A stretch of DNA of 64,000 nt from Zunongwangia pacifica (GTDB lineage: Bacteria; Bacteroidota; Bacteroidia; Flavobacteriales; Flavobacteriaceae). A program made the position numbers and the translations under genes. The notes below the pieces were generated by a model. It was not told the origin of the DNA and searched no databases. It saw only the letters and a program-made list of their open reading frames with translations. Shown one piece after another: positions 25,431 through 33,506 of this stretch (position 1 is its first letter; each line of letters opens with the position of its first letter). The stretch spans positions 1-64,000 of the forward strand of contig NZ_JAKHSK010000007.1 in assembly GCF_023499215.1 (NCBI RefSeq), written 5' to 3'.

Positions 25431-25880
25431 TTATAGGTGTTTTTCAAAACAGACACTACTTTCTATACCTTGATATTGGCCATAATTAGGAGTTACTTTA
25501 TAATTACTTTTCTCGTATAATCTAATCGCTTCGGGCATTTTGTTTCCTGTTTCTAATACGCACTTGCTATAATTCATTTCTTTTGCCCACTTTTCCAGGT
25601 TTTTCAAAATCTCAACCGCTATTCCTTTACCGCGCATTTCAATAGGAACAAACATCCTTTTGATTTCCATGGTTTCGCTATCATATTTTTTCATTGCCCC
25701 ACATCCCACAGGTGTATTGTCAACCCTCGCAATTATTACATTTTCGATGTGGTCTATTTTATTATACTGTGCAAAGAAGTCATTTGTTTCTCCATTTCTT
25801 GCAGAAAGATCGCTATCTAATGCTGAAACTAAATGTTGAAAATCCATATCGCTAGAAGTAGCTCGTCTTATCTCAATCAT
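25431..25880 (-). CDS. GNAT-family N-acetyltransferase
   Basis: A 149-residue GNAT enzyme that transfers an acetyl group from acetyl-CoA to an amine. The CoA-binding motif A is EMRGKGIAVEILKNLEKWA, with the R-G-K-G-I core near residue 80. Strand and loop pattern, including VIIARVDNTPVGCGAMK, fits the family. ATG 25880 (MIEIRR) is chosen over 25913 because the upstream tiny gene ends at 25882. It sits between two pairs of tiny membrane proteins. Substrate unknown. Confidence 0.82.
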   Translation of the reverse strand: MIEIRRATSSDMDFQHLVSALDSDLSARNGETNDFFAQYNKIDHIENVIIARVDNTPVGCGAMKKYDSETMEIKRMFVPIEMRGKGIAVEILKNLEKWAKEMNYSKCVLETGNKMPEAIRLYEKSNYKVTPNYGQYQGIESSVCFEKHL

Positions 25881-25881
25881 A

Positions 25882-26007
25882 TTACTTATTTCTCCTGAAT
25901 TCGCGATAGGCAATAAAAACTACGAAGCTTAGAATAAGGATAGGAAGCAGTACAATCAAAAAGTCATTGAACTGAGCTCCTATGTCCATATCGTCGGCGT
26001 GTTTCAT
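25882..26007 (-). CDS. Tiny single-span membrane protein, 41 aa
   Basis: Acidic N-terminus (HADDMDIGAQ), one span (about 16-33, FLIVLLPILILSFVVFIA) and a basic aromatic tail (YREFRRNK). It starts by an ATGA overlap with the 52-residue gene and ends 1 nt before the GNAT start, so the three are likely translated from one message. Function unknown. Confidence 0.6.
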   Translation of the reverse strand: MKHADDMDIGAQFNDFLIVLLPILILSFVVFIAYREFRRNK

Positions 26008-26162
26008 GATTTATTTAATTTTTTCTTTCTAAAAATACGGTAAACTAAAAAAGCGATGAGGGTAAATAATGCAAATGGCAGCATCATCGCGGCAATTTCT
26101 ACTGTGAATGCGCCCAGCATTTCGGCTTTATCGCCCAGAGTGTCTAGTGGTAAAACTTTCAT
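26004..26162 (-). CDS. Tiny single-span membrane protein, 52 aa
   Basis: Mildly acidic N-terminus (LDTLGDKAE), one span (about 24-41, AAMMLPFALFTLIAFLVY) and a basic tail (RIFRKKKLNKS). It begins 3 nt after the enoyl-CoA hydratase stop and overlaps the 41-residue gene by 4 nt, indicating an operon. It has the same layout as the other three tiny proteins. Function unknown. Confidence 0.6.
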   Translation of the reverse strand: MKVLPLDTLGDKAEMLGAFTVEIAAMMLPFALFTLIAFLVYRIFRKKKLNKS

Positions 26163-26165
26163 ATA

Positions 26166-26933
26166 CTATTTTTTAAATTTAGCAAGTGCATTCCGGGTAA
26201 AGTCAGATAACACCAATTCTCCGCTAATTGCTGCATTTTCCATTAGGATGGTCGGCCAGTTTTCTGTGCCTTTCCAAAAAACGCGTTTCATTTCCAGCAA
26301 TGCTTCAGGATTGTAAGCGGCTAATTTCTCTGTGAAGATTTCAACTTCGTGGTCTAAATCTTTTATATTTTCAAAAACCCGGGCGTAAAGTCCCTTATCT
26401 TTTGCCCAGTAAGCGGTTTTCCATTCGTGTGCGGCTAAAGTAAGCTCTCCAAGACCTGCAACCCCTATTTTACGTGCTATAGCGGGGGCGATGACAAAAG
26501 GGCCAATCCCAATACTTAGTTCAGAAAGTTTGATAGACGCTGCCTCAGTTGCCATTGCGTAGTCACAGGCAGCGATTAACCCTACACCGCCACCAACAGT
26601 TTTACCCTGAATACGACCAACAATTAACTTTTTACAGGTTCGCATGGCATTTAAAACCTTGGCGAATCCAGAGAAAAATACCTTCCCCTGTTGCATATTT
26701 TCAACAGCCATAAGCTCATCAAAAGACGCACCGGCACAAAAAGCTTTTTCCCCTTCAGATTTAAGGAGAATTACTTTTACTTCAGTATTGTCTGAAAACT
26801 CGCAAATAGCTTTTTCCAGTCGGTCTAAAAGTACACCGGGAAAACTATTGCTGGCAGGATGCCCAAATTCAATAATCCCAATGCCATTTTCTATGGTGGT
26901 GTATAAGCTTCCGTTCTCACGTGTAGTGGTCAT
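26166..26933 (-). CDS. Enoyl-CoA hydratase/isomerase family protein
   Basis: A 255-residue crotonase-fold enzyme. The oxyanion-hole segments are FCAGASFDEL (about 66-75) and the glycine-rich GKTVGGGVGLIAACDYAMA (about 109-127), and ELSIGIGPFVIAP follows. The usual catalytic Glu position after GGG is not obvious, so isomerase, hydratase or another acyl-CoA reaction is open. Leucine-degradation methylglutaconyl-CoA hydratase-like proteins look similar. It leads the operon that continues into the tiny membrane genes, with a TACATTTG box at 26948-26955. Confidence 0.82.
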   Translation of the reverse strand: MTTTRENGSLYTTIENGIGIIEFGHPASNSFPGVLLDRLEKAICEFSDNTEVKVILLKSEGEKAFCAGASFDELMAVENMQQGKVFFSGFAKVLNAMRTCKKLIVGRIQGKTVGGGVGLIAACDYAMATEAASIKLSELSIGIGPFVIAPAIARKIGVAGLGELTLAAHEWKTAYWAKDKGLYARVFENIKDLDHEVEIFTEKLAAYNPEALLEMKRVFWKGTENWPTILMENAAISGELVLSDFTRNALAKFKK

Positions 26934-26947
26934 AATTCATGTTTTAT

Positions 26948-26955
26948 CAAATGTA
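26948..26955 (-). promoter_or_regulatory. Promoter -7 box for the enoyl-CoA hydratase operon
   Basis: The minus strand reads TACATTTG, matching TAnnTTTG, 14 nt before the start codon. Confidence 0.45.
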
Positions 26956-27043
26956 ACAAACTATATAGTAATCCTGAAATTAGATTTAAGCTACGAAAAT
27001 CTATAAGTAAATGTTTGTTAGCGTAAGAATTCTGTAATGTATG

Positions 27044-28384
27044 CTAGACTTCTTTATTAAGATATTTTCTTCGGAATTTAATAACGAGTCCGCTTGCCCT
27101 AATCAGCATCCAAACGAAGAAGGCGATCCAGATTGCGTATAATTTTAACCCAAAATAATCTGAAATTAGCAGTGCCGGGGTAAACCCTAAAAAAGTAGCG
27201 ACCAGCAACAGGTTGCGCAGATAAGCGGCTTCTCCCAGGCCTTTAAAAATCCCATCGAACATAAAAGCGATCGCGTTTATGGGTTGCATTAAAAGAACGA
27301 TCCAGAAAGCAGAGGCAAAAAGAGCTAAGACTACTTCATCTTTATTAAACAGCATGCCTATTTGATTATAGAAAATTCCACAAATTAGCATCAAAATCAA
27401 AGCGATGAGTACTGCGTATTTCGAGATTTTTTTACTGAGCTCCCAAAGGTTTTTGTAGTCTTTAGCCCCTAGTAACTTTCCGCCAATAGCATTACCGGCG
27501 TTAGCGTACCCATCGATAAAAAAGCTAAAAAATAACCAGATATTCATCAAAATACTCTGTGCGGCAATATAGTTTTCGCCATAATCTGTCGCGTAGGCAT
27601 TGGCTAGCATAATGGCGATATTTAAGGAAAGCGTCCTTAAAAAAAGATTCGCGGCCATGACCAAAAGCGGTTTAAATTCAGGATTAAGTTTTAAACTGGG
27701 TTTAAGATGAAATGGTGTTTTTTTAAAGAAAAACCATAAAGCCATTATAAGCATGGCGGCCTGGGCGACAAGACTGGCATAGGCTGCACCTTCCAGGTGC
27801 ATTGCCGGGATATAGCCATCGATGCCATATACCAGCAGGTAATCTAATATAATATTTACTGCTGCACCGCTTAAGCTACACTTCATGGCCCAAGAGGTGT
27901 TTTGCAAGCCTCTAAATACGCCAAAAATGGTAAAGGTGAGCAGTGTTAATGGGAAACCAATAGCTCTTATCTGATAGTAGCTTACCGAGTAATCCAAAAT
28001 TAACCCTTCTGCATTATACGCGCTAAATATGATTTGGGCCAGTGGAGCGGTAATTCCGTAGATAAAAAGGCTAAGGAGCAGATTAAAAACAATGGTTTGG
28101 GGAACCAGCGTTTTTATCGCATGAAGCCGATTGGCACCTAAATGCTGAGATACTTTTGCTGAAATTGCTGTTTTTGTCTGTGCGAGTATCCAGATCACGG
28201 CAGATAGAAATGATCCTACAATGCCGGCTGCGGCTAATGCTTCAACCGAGTTATTTTCTACATTTCCAATTACGGCAATATCGGTAAGCGAAATTAAAGG
28301 TTCTGCAATACCCGCGATAATTGCAGGTATTGCTATCCTGTTAATATTTTTAAAACTTACTGCTGAGGTATCTAATTTAGCCAT
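27044..28384 (-). CDS. MATE-family efflux transporter
   Basis: A 446-residue inner-membrane protein with twelve predicted spans and the two-fold MATE pattern (DIAVIGNVE in helix 1-2; SILMNIWLFFSFFIDGYANAG in the second half), closest in style to the DinF subgroup. It would export drugs or metabolites using an ion gradient. It begins 23 nt after the stop of a GNAT gene on the same strand, so the two are probably co-transcribed. The substrate is not evident. Confidence 0.9.
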   Translation of the reverse strand: MAKLDTSAVSFKNINRIAIPAIIAGIAEPLISLTDIAVIGNVENNSVEALAAAGIVGSFLSAVIWILAQTKTAISAKVSQHLGANRLHAIKTLVPQTIVFNLLLSLFIYGITAPLAQIIFSAYNAEGLILDYSVSYYQIRAIGFPLTLLTFTIFGVFRGLQNTSWAMKCSLSGAAVNIILDYLLVYGIDGYIPAMHLEGAAYASLVAQAAMLIMALWFFFKKTPFHLKPSLKLNPEFKPLLVMAANLFLRTLSLNIAIMLANAYATDYGENYIAAQSILMNIWLFFSFFIDGYANAGNAIGGKLLGAKDYKNLWELSKKISKYAVLIALILMLICGIFYNQIGMLFNKDEVVLALFASAFWIVLLMQPINAIAFMFDGIFKGLGEAAYLRNLLLVATFLGFTPALLISDYFGLKLYAIWIAFFVWMLIRASGLVIKFRRKYLNKEV

Positions 28385-28407
28385 ATTGGTAAAGATAGAC
28401 GGGTTTT

Positions 28408-28911
28408 TTATAGAACTAACTCGTAGCAGTGAAACGGATATTCGCTTTTCACCGGGAAGAAAATATCCCCTAATCTTTTATAACCTCTAGATTCGTAAAA
28501 GCGATGATTTCTTTTGTTCTGGCTAAAGGTATCCAGCCTAACCGAAGTATATTGGTGATCCCTGGCGAAGTCTTCAGCAAAGTCCATTAATCTTTTTCCG
28601 TTACCAAGCCCCCAAAAAGTTGGATCTGTGGCCAGGCGATGCACATATAGATTATTTTTATTTTCAGTGATCCAGTGTATGGGAAGGTATTCCTTATCCA
28701 TCGCAGAAGATAAAACGATGATCCCCATAATCTCATTTTCTGTATTTACCAGCTTAAATAGTTCTTTTTTGTCGATATCTGCAGCGAGTTTTTCTTTAGA
28801 CGGATAGTTTTCGTTCCATTGGTTAATCCCTTTATCTATCATGGCTTCAGCACAACTTTCAGTAAGACGTTTTATCTCGGTAAGATCCTGGGGTAGTGCA
28901 AGTTTGATCAT
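28408..28911 (-). CDS. GNAT-family N-acetyltransferase
   Basis: A 167-residue GNAT protein. The acetyl-CoA loop is WGLGNGKRLMDFAEDFA (about 108-124), preceded by the LYVHRLATDP strand and followed by VRLDTFSQNKRNHRFYESRGY, the typical motif B. It is the first gene before a MATE exporter, which suggests that a modified amine may be exported, though this is only context. It is unrelated in detail to the GNAT at 25431. Confidence 0.85.
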   Translation of the reverse strand: MIKLALPQDLTEIKRLTESCAEAMIDKGINQWNENYPSKEKLAADIDKKELFKLVNTENEIMGIIVLSSAMDKEYLPIHWITENKNNLYVHRLATDPTFWGLGNGKRLMDFAEDFARDHQYTSVRLDTFSQNKRNHRFYESRGYKRLGDIFFPVKSEYPFHCYELVL

Positions 28912-28947
28912 TCGGTTTAAAAAACTTTTTTATTTGAATAAAATTTA

Positions 28948-28955
28948 TAAATTTG
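28948..28955 (+). promoter_or_regulatory. Promoter -7 box for tRNA-Ala
   Basis: TAAATTTG matches TAnnTTTG and ends 13 nt before the first tRNA base. Confidence 0.5.
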
Positions 28956-28968
28956 CTTCCATCAAAAC

Positions 28969-29042
28969 GGGGGATTAGCTCAGCTGGCTAGAGCGTTTGG
29001 CTGGCAGCCAAAAGGTCATCGGTTCGACTCCGATATTCTCCA
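28969..29042 (+). tRNA. tRNA-Ala (anticodon GGC)
   Basis: A complete 74-nt cloverleaf: 7-bp acceptor stem GGGGGAT/ATTCTCC, D arm GCTC..GAGC, anticodon stem TTTGG/CCAAA with loop CTGGCAG giving anticodon GGC, and T arm ATCGG-TTCGACT-CCGAT. The G3-U70 pair, the alanine identity element, is present. The 3' CCA is not encoded. A promoter box precedes it and a terminator follows directly. Confidence 0.96.
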
Positions 29043-29043
29043 C

Positions 29044-29071
29044 AAAACCTCGCAAGATTGCGAGGTTTTTT
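29044..29071. terminator. Terminator after tRNA-Ala
   Basis: CCTCGCAA and TTGCGAGG form a perfect 8-bp stem, extended by A/T pairs, with T-runs. It lies between the tRNA and the convergent DUF4468 gene and can serve both. Confidence 0.88.
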
Positions 29072-29645
29072 ATTTGATATAGGCCTTTAATCTTTCTACT
29101 ACTCCGGTAATGTAGTCTTTTACAGCAGTGAGCATTTGCTCGTGATTTTGTAATCCACGCTCGTAAATACTTTTAATTTTCTTTTCATTATCCAGAATAG
29201 CCTGATTTTTTGCTTTTGCGTCACCGCTTAGTCGGTTTACCGTTTCCTGCATTTCATTTTTAAAGGTCTCAAAGTCCGGAAAATTAATTTTAACCGGTGT
29301 TTGCGTAGGGCCAATATCGATATGACTTAGCTGTATGCTAATCTCATTATCTTTAAAACTGCTTAAAATTCCGAAGTAAATATTCATAGGAATGGTAGCA
29401 CTTCCTTGTTTGATATCCACTGTAGAAGTAATATCTGCGATCATCTCACTTTGGGTGTTTTTAGAGGCCTTTATGTTAGATTGTTCAAATTCAGACAACA
29501 GCCATTCGTGGAGTTTCTCCTTAATTTCTTCAGTAGATTTACCATTAAGGCTAATGGTTTCTTCGTAATATAAATTGCCTTTATCGTTAAACTGGGCAGA
29601 TGCTGTTAGGCCTAGCAAAAGAAAGAATATTAAAAATCGATTCAT
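29070..29645 (-). CDS. DUF4468-like secreted protein
   Basis: A 191-residue protein with a signal peptide (to about residue 17, TASAQ). The mature part, FNDKGNLYYEETISLNGKS followed by an alternating strand-helix region, resembles DUF4468, a TBP-like fold domain of Bacteroidota whose role is unknown. The C-terminal third is helical and may form a coiled coil (about 128-190). Promoter box TATCTTTG at 29666-29673. It is monocistronic between two terminators. Confidence 0.6.
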   Translation of the reverse strand: MNRFLIFFLLLGLTASAQFNDKGNLYYEETISLNGKSTEEIKEKLHEWLLSEFEQSNIKASKNTQSEMIADITSTVDIKQGSATIPMNIYFGILSSFKDNEISIQLSHIDIGPTQTPVKINFPDFETFKNEMQETVNRLSGDAKAKNQAILDNEKKIKSIYERGLQNHEQMLTAVKDYITGVVERLKAYIK

Positions 29646-29665
29646 TTTTTATAGCTTTTTAAGGT

Positions 29666-29673
29666 CAAAGATA
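29666..29673 (-). promoter_or_regulatory. Promoter -7 box for the DUF4468-like gene
   Basis: The minus strand reads TATCTTTG, matching TAnnTTTG, 20 nt before the start codon. Confidence 0.5.
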
Positions 29674-29697
29674 ATTCCTATGGGAAAAGAAAAAAAG

Positions 29698-29732
29698 AAA
29701 CCTCCTACATTCATTATGGAATAAGGAGGTTT
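29698..29732 (-). terminator. Terminator after the alpha/beta hydrolase
   Basis: AAACCTCCT and AGGAGGTTT form a perfect stem around a 17-nt loop; on the minus strand a run of C-T7-C-T4 follows. It ends the addB-hydrolase or hydrolase transcript. Confidence 0.75.
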
Positions 29733-29767
29733 GATAAGGTTATAAACAGGCTTTAAAATCCTTTATT

Positions 29768-30670
29768 TTAATTGTCATCGTCGTCATTATCTCCATATTC
29801 ATCAATCAGATCCTGAACGTCTGCAGCGATAAATGGAAATGTCCTGTCTAGTAAATATTGAAATTTCTCTGGAAGTTCTGCTTTTTCCCAAGGGTGTGAT
29901 GCTTCAAAAACATGATTGGCATTTTCTACCAACAGTAATTTTGAAATCGGGCTCCACTCAAATAACTCACCAGAGCAGGAAATAGAAACCGTAGTATCGT
30001 TACTGCCGTGTGCTATTAAATGAGGAATTTCCAGCTTTTTAGTGGCATTCTTCACATTAAAACGCTCTTTATTTTCCTTATAGTTTTTATAAAACTGATA
30101 ATGGTGAGGCAATTGTTGTTTTGTACGTGTATTTATAATGTATTGCACCCCTTTCTTTTCCCACTTTTCAAGATCTTTTCCGGTTGGGAATTTAGATCCA
30201 AGATCTGTAGGGGCCGCAAAAGTGACCAGTCTGGTGATGCGCTTTTCGTTGGCAGCTTTAATAATGGCTATAGCGCCGCCGCGGGAATGCCCAATAAGGT
30301 TAATATGGCTAACATCTATTTGTATAGCATCTGGAAAATCTGGTAATAAAACCCAATCGATTACCGATTGTAGATCATCTAATTCTATGGTGTAATTGTT
30401 GTCACCAAAAGCTTCGATGTCTAAAAATTCAGTGGGGTTTTCTGGCGTGGTACCATTATGCGAGAAATTAAATTTTACGAAAAAATAACCTTTTTCAGCA
30501 AAAGTTTCGGCCATTTTATCCCAAACGCCCCAGTCTTTAAAACCTTTGTAGCCATGACAAAAAATAACCACAGGTTTTGGTTTTTGATCGTCCTGAAAAA
30601 ACAAATCGCAAAGTATTGGTTTGTTATGTTTTCCTTCAATTTGAATATTCTTCTTTCTAGTAATCTCCAT
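29768..30670 (-). CDS. Alpha/beta hydrolase
   Basis: A 300-residue cytoplasmic hydrolase without signal peptide. The nucleophile elbow is GHSRGG (Ser near residue 129), the acid is probably Asp in GSNDTTV (about 224) and the His is in NANHVF (about 253). Family members act as esterases or acyl-peptide hydrolases on small substrates. The C-terminal tail is strongly acidic (GDNDDDDN). It begins 6 nt after the addB stop and is likely in its operon. Confidence 0.85.
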   Translation of the reverse strand: MEITRKKNIQIEGKHNKPILCDLFFQDDQKPKPVVIFCHGYKGFKDWGVWDKMAETFAEKGYFFVKFNFSHNGTTPENPTEFLDIEAFGDNNYTIELDDLQSVIDWVLLPDFPDAIQIDVSHINLIGHSRGGAIAIIKAANEKRITRLVTFAAPTDLGSKFPTGKDLEKWEKKGVQYIINTRTKQQLPHHYQFYKNYKENKERFNVKNATKKLEIPHLIAHGSNDTTVSISCSGELFEWSPISKLLLVENANHVFEASHPWEKAELPEKFQYLLDRTFPFIAADVQDLIDEYGDNDDDDN

Positions 30671-30676
30671 AAGCTT

Positions 30677-33418
30677 TTAAATCTCTTTTTCGGTGAATGG
30701 AATCGCCGGATTGCAAATTTCAGTAATTAATTTTTTTAATTGGTCTTCGTAAGCTAAAAAAGTGTCTTCGCTTATCGAGAAATCTTTAGATCCACCTCGC
30801 GGTTTCTCTCGCTTGGCAAATTTTAGGAGACCGGCTTTCAGGTTTTTAAAGGAAATGATCCCCCCTTCAACAGGCAACGGAATATTTTCTTCATTTTTCA
30901 TCATCGTAGCATAGGCAAGCACCTGAAAACTCTTGCTGTACTTATCATAATCTGTAGTGAGATCTTCCCAATCTACAATTTCTATTTTACTTTGTTCGAC
31001 TTTTCCCGTTTTATAGTCAATAATTCTGGTGATTCCGTTACAATTTTCTACGCGATCTACTTTTCCTTTGATGAAGACAGGAAAATGCATTTCTGGAATA
31101 TCGATTTTCGACTTTAAATCTTTTTCAATCTTTTCAATTTCTATCGCTTCCCCTTTTTTTAAACGATCACTTTCCAGATCCAAAAAGTTCGAGAGGTAGC
31201 GTTTGGCGATTTCAAAAATAAGGTAGTTTTTCCCCTGTAAGATTGGTGATTTGGTGTAGGTATTATAAAACTGCGTGGCAACCTCCTGGCCAATACGTTT
31301 TCTAAAATCCAGAATATGGGCTTCAGTTAATAGCGTTCCTTCCAGTGGCTTGTAAAATGCTTCCAGGCTATCATGTATTACTGTTCCCAGGGTGTTATAG
31401 GCCACGGTTTCTTCAACTTCCTCTTCTTCTTTAACACCCAGTACGTATTGATAATAAAAATCTAGCGGATTCCTAATGTAGCTGGTTAACGCTGAAGGTG
31501 AAAACCCGTAATTAGCTAGACTTTTTAATTTCTCGATTATGGCCGGGGTTTTCTCAATCACCTTTAATTTGTTATTTACCTTGGGCACTTTTGGCGAGAC
31601 GGTATTGATTTTTAAACGGTGCCTGGGTTGCTTTTCAATTTCCAGCTGGGTTAAAAACCTGCTTTTTTCTCCGGAATTTAATCCGCCACTTTCGGTATTA
31701 TAAAGTAAGGTCACTTTTTTAGCGCGCTGTAAAAGTCGGTAAAAGTGATAGGTATATACCGCATCTTTTTCACGATAGGTAGGCAGGTTGTAGGACTTTT
31801 TAAGATCGTAAGGAATAAATGAATTATTGGATTTACCTGATGGTAACGTACCTTCGTTTACCGAGGTGATAATCACATTTTCAAAGTCCAGTGCACGGGA
31901 TTCTAACATTCCCATAAGCTGCAAGCCTTTAAATGGCCGTCCCTGAAAATCCAGACTTTGCGTACTCATAATTTCATTATAAAAATTCCGCAAAGCGGTT
32001 AAGCTGCTGATATGAGGATACGTAGTATTTAAAGTTTGAAGCTGATTAAATAGTTTGTGAAAATGATATAAAAATTCTAATTGTAGTTTACCTGCTTGTT
32101 GCTCTTTTAAACTATTTTTTATGCTAAAAACAATATTCTGAAAATTTTGGATGGCATTTTTGGCCGAATTTTCCCAGCTTTTAAAACACCAGCTAATAAA
32201 CTCCTGAAGCTTTGCGGGAAAATTAGCGTCAATTTCTTCAAATTTCAGGTATACAGTGTTCTCTTTATTTATTTTCTGAATAAATTTTGAAGCATACGGT
32301 TTTAATATTTGATGCAGAGAAGGATGATTTATAATGGCAATGACATTTTTATAGTAATAGCTGGAACCCGATTTGGTGTGTAAATCAAATAACGAATTGA
32401 ATAAAGAGGTGACGGGCGCGTTTTTTAGCGGAAATCCCATCGTAATATTCAAATCCTTTACGTTGGGCGGTAAACTGTTTAAAATAGGCAATAGCAAGCT
32501 TTCATCACCTAAAACAATAGCTGTTTTTTCTAATTCGGCTTCACTTTTATCAGCTAGTAGTTCAGCTAAATATTTGGCCTGACCAATATTTTTAGGAATT
32601 CCGGTAATTGAAATATCTTTTTCTTCACGGTATTCTTCGATTCCCGGATTAAGCGGATGTTCCTGATAAAAAGGCCAGTCTTTTAAATATTCCCTTATAA
32701 ACAGCGAAGCTTCGTGTTGATAATCTTTTAGGAACACATTGTCGATATCCCAAAAAACCGTTGCTAATTTTTGCTGCAATAGCTCCTGAAAAATAACCTG
32801 CTCGGCTGAATTTAACGCGTTAAAACCTAAGAATATATGTTTTTGGGATGAATTTTCTGAAGCATATTCAGCGATTTTTGAAGCCGCCGAACGATAAATT
32901 AACCCCTGATAGCCCTGCTCTTTTTCGAAAAGATTTTCTTTTAAAACCGCATAATATTGGGGTAGTTGATCCCAAAACTTCAGGTAATTTTCGATAAGTT
33001 CGGTTCGGTGCTGCTTAGACCAGTGATTGATATCCTGAATATCGGCCAGGTAGTTAAAAAACTTTTCGGCATCGATTAGATAACGGTCAATCTCATTAAA
33101 ATCATGAATAAGACTTTGTGCCCAGGCCAGGAAAGTTTCAAAATTTTCTAATTCTTCTTTGTGCGTAAGTTGTTGGTAAACTTCATAAAACTCGAATAAA
33201 CTGGTAGTATTATCGATACTTTTTAAACCCGATACTTCTTCAGTAAACTCTTCTATACTATAAATTTTAGGGGCAAAAATAGTGGTAGCCGTAAGTTGGC
33301 TAAGTTCGTTTAGTAAAAAAGCTCCTGCTCTTTTACTGGGTAAAACAAATACTAAATCTGAGATTGGAGTATCTTCTTTTTGCAGTTGTTCTAGTACCTG
33401 ACGAATAAATGATTTCAT
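30677..33418 (-). CDS. AddB-like PD-(D/E)XK nuclease subunit
   Basis: A 913-residue protein resembling the AddB partner of AddAB helicase-nucleases. It opens with an inactive helicase-like region (VLPSKRAGAFLLNEL, residues 24-38), and the C-terminal PD-(D/E)XK domain (about 645-910) shows GKVDRVE then IIDYKTGKV, the metal-binding core. With the AddA-type protein at 36313 it should process DNA double-strand ends for RecA-dependent repair. Two unrelated genes, ompA-like and kbl, stand between the two subunit genes on the same strand. Confidence 0.85.
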   Translation of the reverse strand: MKSFIRQVLEQLQKEDTPISDLVFVLPSKRAGAFLLNELSQLTATTIFAPKIYSIEEFTEEVSGLKSIDNTTSLFEFYEVYQQLTHKEELENFETFLAWAQSLIHDFNEIDRYLIDAEKFFNYLADIQDINHWSKQHRTELIENYLKFWDQLPQYYAVLKENLFEKEQGYQGLIYRSAASKIAEYASENSSQKHIFLGFNALNSAEQVIFQELLQQKLATVFWDIDNVFLKDYQHEASLFIREYLKDWPFYQEHPLNPGIEEYREEKDISITGIPKNIGQAKYLAELLADKSEAELEKTAIVLGDESLLLPILNSLPPNVKDLNITMGFPLKNAPVTSLFNSLFDLHTKSGSSYYYKNVIAIINHPSLHQILKPYASKFIQKINKENTVYLKFEEIDANFPAKLQEFISWCFKSWENSAKNAIQNFQNIVFSIKNSLKEQQAGKLQLEFLYHFHKLFNQLQTLNTTYPHISSLTALRNFYNEIMSTQSLDFQGRPFKGLQLMGMLESRALDFENVIITSVNEGTLPSGKSNNSFIPYDLKKSYNLPTYREKDAVYTYHFYRLLQRAKKVTLLYNTESGGLNSGEKSRFLTQLEIEKQPRHRLKINTVSPKVPKVNNKLKVIEKTPAIIEKLKSLANYGFSPSALTSYIRNPLDFYYQYVLGVKEEEEVEETVAYNTLGTVIHDSLEAFYKPLEGTLLTEAHILDFRKRIGQEVATQFYNTYTKSPILQGKNYLIFEIAKRYLSNFLDLESDRLKKGEAIEIEKIEKDLKSKIDIPEMHFPVFIKGKVDRVENCNGITRIIDYKTGKVEQSKIEIVDWEDLTTDYDKYSKSFQVLAYATMMKNEENIPLPVEGGIISFKNLKAGLLKFAKREKPRGGSKDFSISEDTFLAYEDQLKKLITEICNPAIPFTEKEI

Positions 33419-33429
33419 AGTATAAAAAT

Positions 33430-33461
33430 AAAAAACGCGCTGAGCATTCAGCGCGTTTTTT
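33430..33461 (-). terminator. Terminator after the OmpA-family gene
   Basis: AAAAAACGCGCTGA and its exact complement flank a 4-nt loop GCAT, with T-runs on both strands. It separates the OmpA gene from addB. Confidence 0.9.
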
Positions 33462-33506
33462 CGAGATTTATAGTGTTTCTAACAAGTATTTTGTTAGCGT
33501 TTGTTA

